Positions 25,700 to 34,123 of a stretch of 64,000 bases of DNA are shown here, piece after piece. Each line of letters starts with the position of its first letter. Position 1 is the first letter of the stretch. The stretch is taken from positions 248,001 to 312,000 of the forward strand of contig NZ_JAOQJG010000001.1 in the NCBI RefSeq assembly GCF_025567365.1. Direction: 5' to 3'. The translations under genes and the position numbers were made by a program. Source of the DNA: Anaerostipes amylophilus. Lineage in GTDB: Bacteria > Bacillota > Clostridia > Lachnospirales > Lachnospiraceae. Under the pieces are notes generated by a model. That model did not search any database and had not been told where the DNA came from. It saw nothing but the letters and a program-made list of their open reading frames with translations.

Positions 25700-25735
25700 A
25701 ATATGGGACCAGACTACATGAGACTGGCCCCTTTT
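25700..25735 (-). terminator. Weak terminator candidate after rplA
   Basis: A stem GGG-CCAG-CT with AG-CTGG-CCC and two mismatches lies 20 nt after the rplA stop. The following ATATTTATG is a poor U tract, so it may be a leaky terminator or an RNA-processing site. Confidence 0.4.
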
Positions 25736-25754
25736 CATTAATTACAGCTAAATA

Positions 25755-26447
25755 TTAAGCAAATTTTGTTGTATCAACTTTTACTCCAGGTCCCATTGTA
25801 GAAGTGATTGTTACATTTCTAAAATACTGACCTTTTGCTGCTGCAGGTTTTGCTTTTACGATTGCATCGATTAACGTCTGGAAGTTGTCCGCTAACTGTT
25901 CTTCTGTGAAAGAAGCTTTTCCAACTGGTACATGAATGATGTTGGCTTTATCTAATCTATATTCGATTTTACCTGCTTTGATTTCTTTGATTGCATTAGC
26001 AACGTCCATTGTTACAGTTCCGGCTTTAGGGTTAGGCATTAAACCTTTAGGTCCTAAGTCACGTCCTAAACGACCTACTACACCCATCATGTCTGGAGTA
26101 GCTACTACTACGTCGAAGTCATACCAGTTTTCTTTCTGGATCTTAGGAATTAATTCTTCTGCTCCTACAAATTCTGCTCCTGCTGCTTTCGCTTCTTCAG
26201 CTTTTGCATCTTTAGCGAATACAAGAACTTTAACTTCTTTACCAGTTCCGTGTGGAAGTACAACTGCTCCACGGATCTGCTGGTCTGCCTGACGTCCATC
26301 TACACCAAGACGGATATGTGCTTCGATTGTTTCGTCGAATTTAGCGTTTGCTAATTTTTTTACTAAAGCAACTGCTTCCTGTGGATCATAATTGTTTGCT
26401 CTGTCCACTAATTTTGTAAGCTCTGCGTATCTCTTACCTTTTTTCAT
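25755..26447 (-). CDS. rplA: 50S ribosomal protein L1
   Basis: It binds 23S rRNA helix 76-78 and controls the L1 stalk. The 230 residues include MKKGKRYAELTKLVDRANNY, the central VVATPDMMGVVGRLGRDLGPKGLMPNPKAGTV block that is the family signature, and FRNVTITSTMGPGVKVD at the end. It follows rplK by 64 nt. Confidence 0.97.
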   Translation of the reverse strand: MKKGKRYAELTKLVDRANNYDPQEAVALVKKLANAKFDETIEAHIRLGVDGRQADQQIRGAVVLPHGTGKEVKVLVFAKDAKAEEAKAAGAEFVGAEELIPKIQKENWYDFDVVVATPDMMGVVGRLGRDLGPKGLMPNPKAGTVTMDVANAIKEIKAGKIEYRLDKANIIHVPVGKASFTEEQLADNFQTLIDAIVKAKPAAAKGQYFRNVTITSTMGPGVKVDTTKFA

Positions 26448-26511
26448 TCTAAAAATACCTCCTGTGGTAATATCGGGAGTTCACCCTCCCACTTTCGTTT
26501 CAAATTTGTGA

Positions 26512-26937
26512 CTACTCTTCTACTGTGATTCCCATACTTCTTGCAGTACCGGCGATCATGCTCATTGCTGCTTCGATAGAAGCTGCGTTTAAGTCTTTCA
26601 TCTTTGTTTCAGCGATCTGCTGAAGATCTGCTTTAGAAATAGTAGCTACTTTAGTTCTGTTAGGTTCTCCTGATCCAGACTGGATTTTACAAGCTTTCTT
26701 TAATAAAACTGCTGCTGGTGGAGTCTTTGTGATGAAGCTGAAGCTTCTATCCTGATATACAGTGATTACTACAGGGATGATCATGTCTCCCTGATCAGCT
26801 GTTCTTGCGTTAAATTCTTTTGTAAACTGTACAATGTTTACTCCGTGCTGTCCAAGTGCTGGTCCAACGGGTGGTGCTGGTGTTGCCTTTCCTGCTGGAA
26901 TCTGAAGTTTGATATAACCTTCTACTTTCTTTGCCAT
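26512..26937 (-). CDS. rplK: 50S ribosomal protein L11
   Basis: It is part of the GTPase-associated centre and the target region of thiopeptides. The 141 residues begin MAKKVEGYIKLQIPAGKATP with the conserved PPVGPALGQHGVNIVQFTKEFNA, and the C-terminal rRNA-binding domain ends IAGTARSMGITVEE. The order nusG-rplK-rplA is standard. Confidence 0.97.
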   Translation of the reverse strand: MAKKVEGYIKLQIPAGKATPAPPVGPALGQHGVNIVQFTKEFNARTADQGDMIIPVVITVYQDRSFSFITKTPPAAVLLKKACKIQSGSGEPNRTKVATISKADLQQIAETKMKDLNAASIEAAMSMIAGTARSMGITVEE

Positions 26938-27020
26938 AATCGTTAACCTCCTGATTATTGTGGTAATTACGGGATAGCCCTCCCACTTTGTTTCAAATAA
27001 GATTCTGTTCTTATTCTTCG

Positions 27021-27566
27021 TTACGCTTTCTTAATATCTAAGAAATCAATTTCTACTGAAGTTGCTCTTCCGAACATCTCTACTTCAATAGTAACTGTCT
27101 GCTTGCTTTCATTGATTGCAGTAACCGCACTTGTTGTTCCTTCCCAAGCACCGGAAGTTACAACGATCATATCACCAACTTCGATATCAAGTTCGACTTT
27201 CTCTCTTGCTGGTGTTTCTTGCTGTTCTCCTCCAATCTGGATTCCTAATGGTTTCATCTCTGCAGGAGTCAGCGGTACTGGTTTTGATCCAGGTCCTACG
27301 AATCCTGTAACACCTCTTGTGTTACGAACCACATACCATGTGTCGTCGTTCATGATCATATGGATCAGAACATAACCTGGGAACATTTTTCTTGAAACTT
27401 GTTTCTTCACACCATTTCTCATCTCTACCACATCTTCGAGTGGTACGCGGACTTCTAAGATCTCATCCTGAAGCTTACGGTTCTCGATGGTTTTCTCAAT
27501 ATCCACTTTTACTTTGTTTTCATAACCTGAGTAGGTGTGAACAACATACCAATTTGCCTCTGCCAT
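27021..27566 (-). CDS. nusG: Transcription termination/antitermination factor NusG
   Basis: It binds RNA polymerase and couples transcription to translation or pausing. The NGN domain (NWYVVHTYSGYENKVKVDIE, FPGYVLIHMIMNDDTWYVVRNT) covers about 1-115. The KOW domain (VGDMIVVTSGAWEGTTSAVT) begins near 128. At 181 residues it is a standard single NusG. It follows secE by 15 nt. Confidence 0.96.
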   Translation of the reverse strand: MAEANWYVVHTYSGYENKVKVDIEKTIENRKLQDEILEVRVPLEDVVEMRNGVKKQVSRKMFPGYVLIHMIMNDDTWYVVRNTRGVTGFVGPGSKPVPLTPAEMKPLGIQIGGEQQETPAREKVELDIEVGDMIVVTSGAWEGTTSAVTAINESKQTVTIEVEMFGRATSVEIDFLDIKKA

Positions 27567-27581
27567 AAAATCTCCTTACTT

Positions 27582-27779
27582 CTATCCAACCAATGCCTGA
27601 ATTCCATACTGGATTCCAACATCAAGAACTGCAACAATGATTCCGATAATAATAGCACAGATCACTACAACTGCTGTTTCTTTTGCAATTCTTTCTTTCG
27701 TTGGCCAGATAATTCTGTTAAATTCAGCTTTTAACTCTTTAAACCAACTTGGTTTCTTTGCTTTGTTAGTTTTCTCCAT
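27582..27779 (-). CDS. secE: Preprotein translocase subunit SecE
   Basis: It is an essential clamp of the SecYEG channel. The 65 residues have the amphipathic WFKELKAEFNRIIWPTKERI segment followed by one membrane helix (AVVVICAIIIGIIVAVLDVG). This is the short Gram-positive form. Position between rpmG and nusG is canonical. Confidence 0.95.
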   Translation of the reverse strand: MEKTNKAKKPSWFKELKAEFNRIIWPTKERIAKETAVVVICAIIIGIIVAVLDVGIQYGIQALVG

Positions 27780-27818
27780 GTTTTCACTTCCTTTTCTCTC
27801 AAAGGGAATTACCGGAAA

Positions 27819-27968
27819 TTATTTTGTTTCTTTGTGTAATGTGTGAGTTTTACAGAATTTGCAGTATTTTTTTGTTTCCATGCGTTCAGGATGAGTTTTC
27901 TTATCCTTTGTCATGTTGTAATTACGCTGTTTACATTCTGTACATTCTAATGTTACTCTTGTGCGCAC
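27819..27968 (-). CDS. rpmG: 50S ribosomal protein L33
   Basis: The 49 residues begin at a GTG (27966-27968) eight bases after GGAGG and read RTRVTLECTECKQRNYNMTK, then KKYCKFCKTHTLHKETK. Two CxxC pairs (LECTEC and YCKFC) mark the zinc-binding form of L33. An upstream in-frame ATG overlaps the Shine-Dalgarno and is less likely. It heads the rpmG-secE-nusG-rplK-rplA cluster. Confidence 0.95.
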   Translation of the reverse strand: MRTRVTLECTECKQRNYNMTKDKKTHPERMETKKYCKFCKTHTLHKETK

Positions 27969-28053
27969 AACTTCCACCTCCATTTTGTTTGTTGTTCATT
28001 AAAATAAGGCATAAAAAAAAGACCTTCTTCCAACGCTAAAGTCTAGCGTGATT

Positions 28054-28082
28054 ATCATAGCATGTGTGTTGTTGCTCGTCAA
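28054..28082 (-). promoter_or_regulatory. Sigma-A promoter for rpmG-secE-nusG-rplKA
   Basis: On the minus strand TTGACG (28077-28082), a 17-bp spacer and TATGAT (28054-28059) are followed by a small hairpin CGCTAGACTTTAGCG and then the rpmG ribosome site. Confidence 0.75.
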
Positions 28083-28127
28083 TGGGTTTTTCATTATTTT
28101 TTGAAGAACAATTTATTTTTCGTTCGT

Positions 28128-28475
28128 TTATTTGTAAATATTATATTCTTTCATAAGCTTGTTTCTATATTCTTTATCATTGTATATTTTCTCTATTTCA
28201 TTTATTTTATTTCCTGCTATTAGTATTTTTACTAATTTTAGTGTTGCATCTTCACCCATACTGATTCCTTGTGTAATTCCACGCTCGATTCCTTTGTTAA
28301 TCGCATTATCTAATATTGTACACATCGTAACTTCTCCTTTCTCATCTTTCTTTATATCCAACTGCAGAAATCTTTCATCTTCTGCAAAAATCCTCATAAA
28401 CTTTAACATTTCATCTACATGTTTAATTGGTTTATGATTTTTATACTTCTTACATGTATTGTATTCTATTAACAT
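28128..28475 (-). pseudogene. C-terminal fragment of a Rpn/PD-(D/E)XK nuclease-transposase
   Basis: The 115-residue frame contains KKDEKGEVTMCTILDNAINKG followed by ERGITQGISMGE. This is the C-terminal hallmark of the Rpn-like PD-(D/E)XK nuclease family transposases abundant in Lachnospiraceae, normally about 300 residues. The nuclease core is absent and nothing upstream continues it, so it is a remnant. It sits just upstream of the ribosomal-protein promoter without disturbing it. Confidence 0.65.
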
Positions 28476-28529
28476 TTTATTTTCAATAGTTTAATTCCTA
28501 ATTTTTCAGTTTTATATACTATTATAATA

Positions 28530-28573
28530 CAAAAAACCAAAAATACCGCACCAGCAATTCGCTGATGCGGTAT
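28530..28573 (-). terminator. Rho-independent terminator after the secreted-protein gene
   Basis: Perfect 13-bp arms apart from one mismatch (ATACCGCATCAGC and GCTGGTGCGGTAT on the minus strand) around AATT are followed by TTTTTGGTTTTTTG. It lies about 130 nt beyond the stop at 28706. Confidence 0.85.
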
Positions 28574-28705
28574 CTATTTTCAAAAAGAGAGGATTAAAAA
28601 ATATATATGAAAAACTATGTCTTTATTATACCAGTATTCTCTCTTCATTCAATATTCTGTTTCTAAACATTTCTAAAGAAATTATAAACAAATGTGAAGG
28701 AATTA

Positions 28706-29872
28706 TTATTTCACATATTTTACCTGATATGCTCCTGTTGTACTCTTGCTGTATCTCTTTACTCTGATATAATAAGTTCCTTTTGGTGCTTTAAGGTAAT
28801 AACGTGTTCCATTCTTTATATTTTTTGTTTTAAATCTCGCTTTTCCTGATACAGTACAATAAATTGTTCCTGAACTTCCAAGACTCGTTACATCAATATA
28901 AGTTGTACGTTTCTTACTTACCTTAATCTTGTACCAATGTTCTTTCTTTACACTGTCTGTTGTTAAAAATGTCTGTTTTTTGTATTTCTTTCGACTAATT
29001 GTTTTAGCTTTCTTCTTTGATGTTCCATAAGAAGAATTTGCTGCAACCTGTCTATATGCTGCCCCAATAACACCACTTTGATATGTAGATTTCAGTACAA
29101 CACGATAGCTTCCTGCTGGAAGTCCATAAACTGAATTATAATTTCTGCTTTCTGTTGTGTACTGTGAGGATGATACAGTTTTCCATGATGAACCTGATTT
29201 TTTCTGAACATAGTTTGTAATACCATATGTTTTACCGAAATTAGTTGGATTTACCCATACACCCTGTAGTCCTATAATCGCTATACCTCTTTTACTCACT
29301 TTAAAATACTGGTAGCTGTTTTTTCCTGTTCCACCAATCATGATTACCTTAGAGCCTAATGTACGATTATTCTGATTTGGATATAAGGACAAAGAAATGT
29401 TTGCTGTTCCTTTTACTACATCCTTCGTATATAAATGATATGTTCCTGGTTTCATATTTGCATTATATAATAACCCATTTGTTGATCCCATAATATATTG
29501 ATAGTTAGCATCACGTACTACAAAATCAACTCCAAATGCTGCAACAAGTGTACCTGCATTTTTAATAGTGATCGTTCCTATATCATTCCCATTCTCCAAA
29601 GTTACACTTTTAACTGCTGATTTTACTGATGTGTTCCATATTGTTGGCACTGTCACATTATTCAGTTGAACTGCTGTTCTCGCCTGTGCTTTGCTTTTTG
29701 TATTTTCACTAGTTTTTGTCTGCTGTAAATTTACAATCTTTGAATTCTGGACTGACTGGATTTTTGTTGTCACTTCCGCCTGTTTTGGTGCCGCACTGAC
29801 AAACACTCCACCTGTTGCCATTACAATCGAAAGTGCGCTGCAAAACACTCCCTTTAAAATTTTCTTCCTCAT
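28706..29872 (-). CDS. Secreted protein with C-terminal bacterial pre-peptidase-like beta domain
   Basis: The 388 residues start with a clear Sec signal peptide (MRKKILKGVFCSALSIVMAT, cleavage after VSAA near 28). A Gln/Thr-rich linker (35-70) leads to repeated beta-rich segments. The last about 110 residues (KKAKTISRKKYKKQTFLTTD to GAYQVKYVK) look like a PPC-type jelly roll with YYIRVKRYSKSTTGAYQV at the end. There is no catalytic motif, sortase signal or membrane anchor. The high Lys/Tyr/Thr content is typical of wall-associated proteins. Function unknown. Confidence 0.75.
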   Translation of the reverse strand: MRKKILKGVFCSALSIVMATGGVFVSAAPKQAEVTTKIQSVQNSKIVNLQQTKTSENTKSKAQARTAVQLNNVTVPTIWNTSVKSAVKSVTLENGNDIGTITIKNAGTLVAAFGVDFVVRDANYQYIMGSTNGLLYNANMKPGTYHLYTKDVVKGTANISLSLYPNQNNRTLGSKVIMIGGTGKNSYQYFKVSKRGIAIIGLQGVWVNPTNFGKTYGITNYVQKKSGSSWKTVSSSQYTTESRNYNSVYGLPAGSYRVVLKSTYQSGVIGAAYRQVAANSSYGTSKKKAKTISRKKYKKQTFLTTDSVKKEHWYKIKVSKKRTTYIDVTSLGSSGTIYCTVSGKARFKTKNIKNGTRYYLKAPKGTYYIRVKRYSKSTTGAYQVKYVK

Positions 29873-29916
29873 AACTTTTCCTCCTTGATCTTGACCGTTA
29901 GTTCGTTTACATGTTC

Positions 29917-30414
29917 CTAGCGATTATCGATCTTCTCCGGATACAGATCATGGTTAGATAATCTGTTCCATGCAACTTCCTCCCATTTTGTTCCTGGTTT
30001 TCCATAGTTGCAGTATGGATCGATAGAAATACCTCCTCTCGGTGTAAATTTTCCCCATACTTCAATATATTTTGGATCCATCAGTTTGATCAGATCCTTC
30101 ATGATGATATTCATGCAGTCTTCATGAAAATCTCCATGATTTCTGAAACTATATAAATACAATTTCAGTGATTTACTCTCTACCATGCGTTCCCCTGGTA
30201 CATAAGAGATGTAAATTGTTGCAAAATCCGGCTGCCCTGTGATCGGACACAGACTTGTAAACTCTGGTGCATTAAATTTTACAAAATAATCATTATCTGG
30301 ATGTTTGTTCTCAAATGTTTCTAATACTTCTGGTGCATAATCATCCGGATATTTTGTTTTCTGGTTTCCTAACAGTGTGATTCCCTCTAATTCCTGGCCT
30401 TCTCTGCCGCTCAT
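29917..30414 (-). CDS. queF: NADPH-dependent 7-cyano-7-deazaguanine reductase
   Basis: It reduces preQ0 to preQ1 in queuosine tRNA modification. It is a short YkvM-type single-domain protein of 165 residues. It has the nucleophile Cys56 in SLCPITGQPDFA with the catalytic Asp63, the QueF signature ESKSLKLY (79-86) and NHGDFHEDC. Its ATG overlaps the stop of the GGDEF/EAL gene by four bases, so it is translationally coupled to it. queCDE are not nearby. Confidence 0.94.
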   Translation of the reverse strand: MSGREGQELEGITLLGNQKTKYPDDYAPEVLETFENKHPDNDYFVKFNAPEFTSLCPITGQPDFATIYISYVPGERMVESKSLKLYLYSFRNHGDFHEDCMNIIMKDLIKLMDPKYIEVWGKFTPRGGISIDPYCNYGKPGTKWEEVAWNRLSNHDLYPEKIDNR

Positions 30415-33278
30415 ATTGTTATTCCTCGCTTTCGTTTTTCATTATCTAAGGTATCTCTTAGGATTTTTTGTCTGTTTGGAGGTATTGCCCCCCCCTTGGA
30501 AATATTTTCCGTTTGCAAAAGTTTATCATAATCTTCTTCTTTCAATGGTTTTGAATACCAATATCCCTGTATCTCATCACATCCGATCTGTTTTAAGATC
30601 TCAATCTGCTGGTCTGTCTCCACACCTTCGCAGATTATCTGATAGCCGAGGTTCCTTATCATATCAATCAAATGTTTCAAGAAATAAATTCCCCTGTCTG
30701 ATTCCAGACAGCTTGTGATAAAGCCACGATCGATCTTAATGACATCAACCGGAATATCTACGATCGTATTTAAAATAGAATACCCACTTCCAAAATCATC
30801 CATTGCTGTCTTAATACCATGCAATTGGAATTCATCAAATAATTCTCTGACACTTTCATATTCTGAAACAACTGCCGTCTCTGTAAGTTCAATCTCTACC
30901 AATGATGGATCAACGTCATACTTCTTAAGTATATCCATATAAAGCGTAATCGTCTGCGAATCCATAGCATGCAAGCTTGATGCATTGATTGAGATCGGTA
31001 CCTGATTTCTGCCTTCTTTCTGATTCTTCGCAAGATATTTGACAACTGTTTCAAATACATAAAAATCAAGTTCTACGATCTTACCATTATTCTCGTATAC
31101 TGAAATAAAAGAATCTGGACTTAACACTTCTCCATTCTCCCTTTCCCAGCGGATCAGAGCTTCTGCTCCTGTGATCTCACGATTCTTAATCGAATATTTC
31201 GGTTGGAAGTATACCTTAAACTGATGTTGTTCTATTGCTTCTTTCATCTCATTAACGATCTGATTCTCCAGCGTTCTTCGTTTCTGCATCTCATCATCAT
31301 AAAATCTAACACTGCATTTACTGTCGTTATCTACCTTCTGCCTTGCATAGTTTGCTACATCAATTGCATATGATGCACTCATGCATTCTGGTGTCACATA
31401 GTATACACCAGTTCTTAATGTAACATTAGATTGTGGAAAACGTTCTTTCTGCCTGAGCATAAAATCTATATTCTTCTGTTCAATTTCTTCAATAAGTTTC
31501 TCATATTCATCTTTTTCATATCTGGCTGGACGAAACATCAAAAACTGATCCGATACAACTCTTGTAAAATAAAGGTTATGCTTATCTACTATCTTACTGA
31601 TGATCGAACTACAAAAATCCTTAAGTAGCTGATCTCCAACTGTATATCCGTATTTATAATTAAAGTATTTAAAATTCTCGAAATCTGTATAGATCATAAG
31701 ATAATTATTGGTCTTATTTGAAAGAATGATACGTTCGATTTCTTCATGAAATCTTTCAAAAGAGATCAATCCCGTCAAAGTGTCATGTTCCATTCTGGTA
31801 ACAGCACCTTGATATGCATGATTCATAATCTCATTCTTGGCAAAATGAGTAGAAATGATCTTGGTCACTTCTGATATCTGCTTTAACATCTCATTGGACC
31901 AGTTTCTCTTTTCCTTGCACACAACATAGGAAATAGCTCCTGTATAACGTCCTTCACAATACATTGCGGCATATATTACGGTCTTTGCATCTCCCTGCAT
32001 CAAAAGTTTCTGTGCCCCCGGTGAATATTCTTCCATATCATCATATTGAAGAACAATGATCCCATTCTCTCCATAATTATTAAATAATGTAAGAAAATCT
32101 TTCTTATCAAACTTATTAATTTCTTTTAATACTTTTGGTATTCCTTTCTTATTCCATTGATAATCTGAATAAACTTCCTGATTCTTAATATCAGCCCGTA
32201 TAACTGTAATACGATCAAGTCCAACCCTTGTTCCGATCACTCTCATCAATAGATTCACTGCCGCATCGAAATTGCTGGTCTTCTCAAAGATTTCAAATGC
32301 TGTTGCTACGATATCATTTTGAAAATATCTTGCATCCAATTCTTCTTCATATTCTTCATGTTCTGTCGACATCATAGTAAAATGCTGCAGGCTATCACAA
32401 TAGACATAACAATTCCTTCCTCGTTCTTTTGCCTTATATAAAGCTATATCTGCATTCTCAAATAACTGATCATAACTATATCCTGATATATTCTCTGGAA
32501 GATAACAAACACCTGCACTGCATGTAAACCTACAATCATTATCCTCAAAGCTTATATTTCTAATGTTCTGCATCAGTTGAACATTCTTTCTTACAAGTTC
32601 AATATTTGAAATATTTGCAATAAATATAACAAATTCGTCACCACCTGCTCTTACAAGCACACTGTTTTTATCACTAAATAATTTCTTTAACAGATCAGTT
32701 AAACTAAGTATGATTTTATCTCCAAACAAATGCCCATAATGATCATTCACTGCTTTAAAATAGTCGATATCTAATAAGATCATCCCGCACGCTTCAAATG
32801 GATTCTTACTATTTAAATACCTATTGATCAGCATCTTTCCATATATCTGATTATAAATACCTGTCAGAGGATCTTTCATTGCTTGTTCTTTAAGCATCTT
32901 CTCATGTTCTTTCTGTTCTGTAATATCCTTTGCGTTTCCTACCAGGATTGTCTTGCCTGTTGCTTCATCTACAAACTTTGTTAATTCTAATAATGTATGA
33001 GAGATTGTCCCATCTTTTTCAATCTCACGAATCTCGACTGGGTCTTCTTTCACTTCCATATATAACTGTTTTACTTTTTCTCGGTCATCTGGATGAATCT
33101 TACTCTTATGGTCGATGTACTCCATATAATCTGTTACTGTTCTCTTAATATGAAACTTATCATCATAAACTACAAGCTTATCTTCATCTACAATATATTC
33201 GAACAATTGAATCCGAAAATTCTTCAAAACTGTTGCCAATTTCTTCTGCTGATCTTCATTGACTTGTAATATCTCCAT
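30411..33278 (-). CDS. Cyclic-di-GMP signalling protein: PAS-GGDEF-GAF-like-GGDEF(degenerate)-EAL
   Basis: It is a 955-residue soluble regulator. A PAS-like sensor (about 10-125) leads into a diguanylate cyclase domain with intact AGGDEF (212-216). A GAF-like region follows (about 320-480), then a second cyclase-like domain with a ruined motif (VSDQF, 575-579). The phosphodiesterase domain has EAL at 706-708, DDFGSGYS and EGVETDQQ. One potential synthase and one potential hydrolase are therefore present in one chain. No membrane segment is seen. Its stop codon overlaps the queF start. Confidence 0.92.
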   Translation of the reverse strand: MEILQVNEDQQKKLATVLKNFRIQLFEYIVDEDKLVVYDDKFHIKRTVTDYMEYIDHKSKIHPDDREKVKQLYMEVKEDPVEIREIEKDGTISHTLLELTKFVDEATGKTILVGNAKDITEQKEHEKMLKEQAMKDPLTGIYNQIYGKMLINRYLNSKNPFEACGMILLDIDYFKAVNDHYGHLFGDKIILSLTDLLKKLFSDKNSVLVRAGGDEFVIFIANISNIELVRKNVQLMQNIRNISFEDNDCRFTCSAGVCYLPENISGYSYDQLFENADIALYKAKERGRNCYVYCDSLQHFTMMSTEHEEYEEELDARYFQNDIVATAFEIFEKTSNFDAAVNLLMRVIGTRVGLDRITVIRADIKNQEVYSDYQWNKKGIPKVLKEINKFDKKDFLTLFNNYGENGIIVLQYDDMEEYSPGAQKLLMQGDAKTVIYAAMYCEGRYTGAISYVVCKEKRNWSNEMLKQISEVTKIISTHFAKNEIMNHAYQGAVTRMEHDTLTGLISFERFHEEIERIILSNKTNNYLMIYTDFENFKYFNYKYGYTVGDQLLKDFCSSIISKIVDKHNLYFTRVVSDQFLMFRPARYEKDEYEKLIEEIEQKNIDFMLRQKERFPQSNVTLRTGVYYVTPECMSASYAIDVANYARQKVDNDSKCSVRFYDDEMQKRRTLENQIVNEMKEAIEQHQFKVYFQPKYSIKNREITGAEALIRWERENGEVLSPDSFISVYENNGKIVELDFYVFETVVKYLAKNQKEGRNQVPISINASSLHAMDSQTITLYMDILKKYDVDPSLVEIELTETAVVSEYESVRELFDEFQLHGIKTAMDDFGSGYSILNTIVDIPVDVIKIDRGFITSCLESDRGIYFLKHLIDMIRNLGYQIICEGVETDQQIEILKQIGCDEIQGYWYSKPLKEEDYDKLLQTENISKGGAIPPNRQKILRDTLDNEKRKRGITI

Positions 33279-33385
33279 CTTGTATCTCTCCCATTTTATA
33301 GTCTGGTAATGACATTTTCTTTATAATAAAAATATACAATGAATCCCATTGAAAGACAAGCTTATTTGTCTGCTTTTTTCTTTAA

Positions 33386-33413
33386 TTGACTTTTTCCCTC
33401 ATTTCCATATAAT
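33386..33413 (+). promoter_or_regulatory. Promoter for the Nudix hydrolase gene
   Basis: TTGACT (33386-33391), a 16-bp spacer and consensus TATAAT (33408-33413) precede the Nudix ATG by about 58 nt; TAGGAGG serves as ribosome site. Confidence 0.65.
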
Positions 33414-33471
33414 AAAATATATTAAAAATATTCATGAAGGAAAACGTGATTTTAGATTCTAGGAGGTTTTT

Positions 33472-34065
33472 ATGTTCGATCATTTAAACACTCGAATTCC
33501 TAAAAGAATCGAGCAAGAAAAAGAAAAAGTATCCGTTGTCTTGATCCCTCTGATCAAAAAAGACGGTAAATATCATATCCTGTTCGAGATCCGTTCAAAT
33601 AATCTCTCACACCAGCCCGGAGAGATCTGTTTTCCAGGCGGCAAGAGAGAATCTCTGGAAACTTCCTTACAGACAGCCGTTCGTGAAACATGTGAAGAAC
33701 TTCTGGTTTCTGAATCTGACATTCAAGTCTATGGTTCTTTAGATTATTTTCTTTCTCCTGCTGGTATGCGTATTGATGTATATCTTGGAGAGTTAAGAAA
33801 TTATAATGGGCAGTACAGTATTGATGAAGTTTCAGATATATTTATGGTGCCTTTAGAATTCTTTCAAAATACACTACCAAAACGATATTATAATAATGTA
33901 CAAATGCAGCCAGAACATGATTTTCCATTTGACAAAATTCCTGGAGGCCGAAATTATCCTTGGGCAAAAGGTAAATATGAAGTATTGTTTTATGAATATG
34001 AAAATCACATAATCTGGGGTATCACAGCAAAAATATTATTCCATAATATAAAATTAATCCAGTAA
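33472..34065 (+). CDS. Nudix hydrolase, CoA pyrophosphatase-like
   Basis: The 197 residues carry the Nudix box GGKRESLETSLQTAVRETCEELLV, which fits GX5EX7REUXEEXGU except for its last Gly. The upstream segment VVLIPLIKKDGKYHILFEIR then NNLSHQPGEICFPGG is the extra signature of CoA pyrophosphatases (NUDT7/YeaB type), which cut CoA to phosphopantetheine and 3',5'-ADP. It is monocistronic with a terminator at its end. Confidence 0.87.
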   Translation: MFDHLNTRIPKRIEQEKEKVSVVLIPLIKKDGKYHILFEIRSNNLSHQPGEICFPGGKRESLETSLQTAVRETCEELLVSESDIQVYGSLDYFLSPAGMRIDVYLGELRNYNGQYSIDEVSDIFMVPLEFFQNTLPKRYYNNVQMQPEHDFPFDKIPGGRNYPWAKGKYEVLFYEYENHIIWGITAKILFHNIKLIQ

Positions 34066-34100
34066 GACATTTTGTTATCCTGTCTTACTGGATTATTATT
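34056..34100. terminator. Bidirectional terminator between Nudix and cadA-like genes
   Basis: AATCCAGTAAGACA pairs perfectly with TGTCTTACTGGATT across an 11-base loop; the plus side is followed by ATTATTTTTG. The genes on either side are convergent, so it can serve both. Confidence 0.85.
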
Positions 34101-34123
34101 TTTGATTGATTTTATTTCATTTC

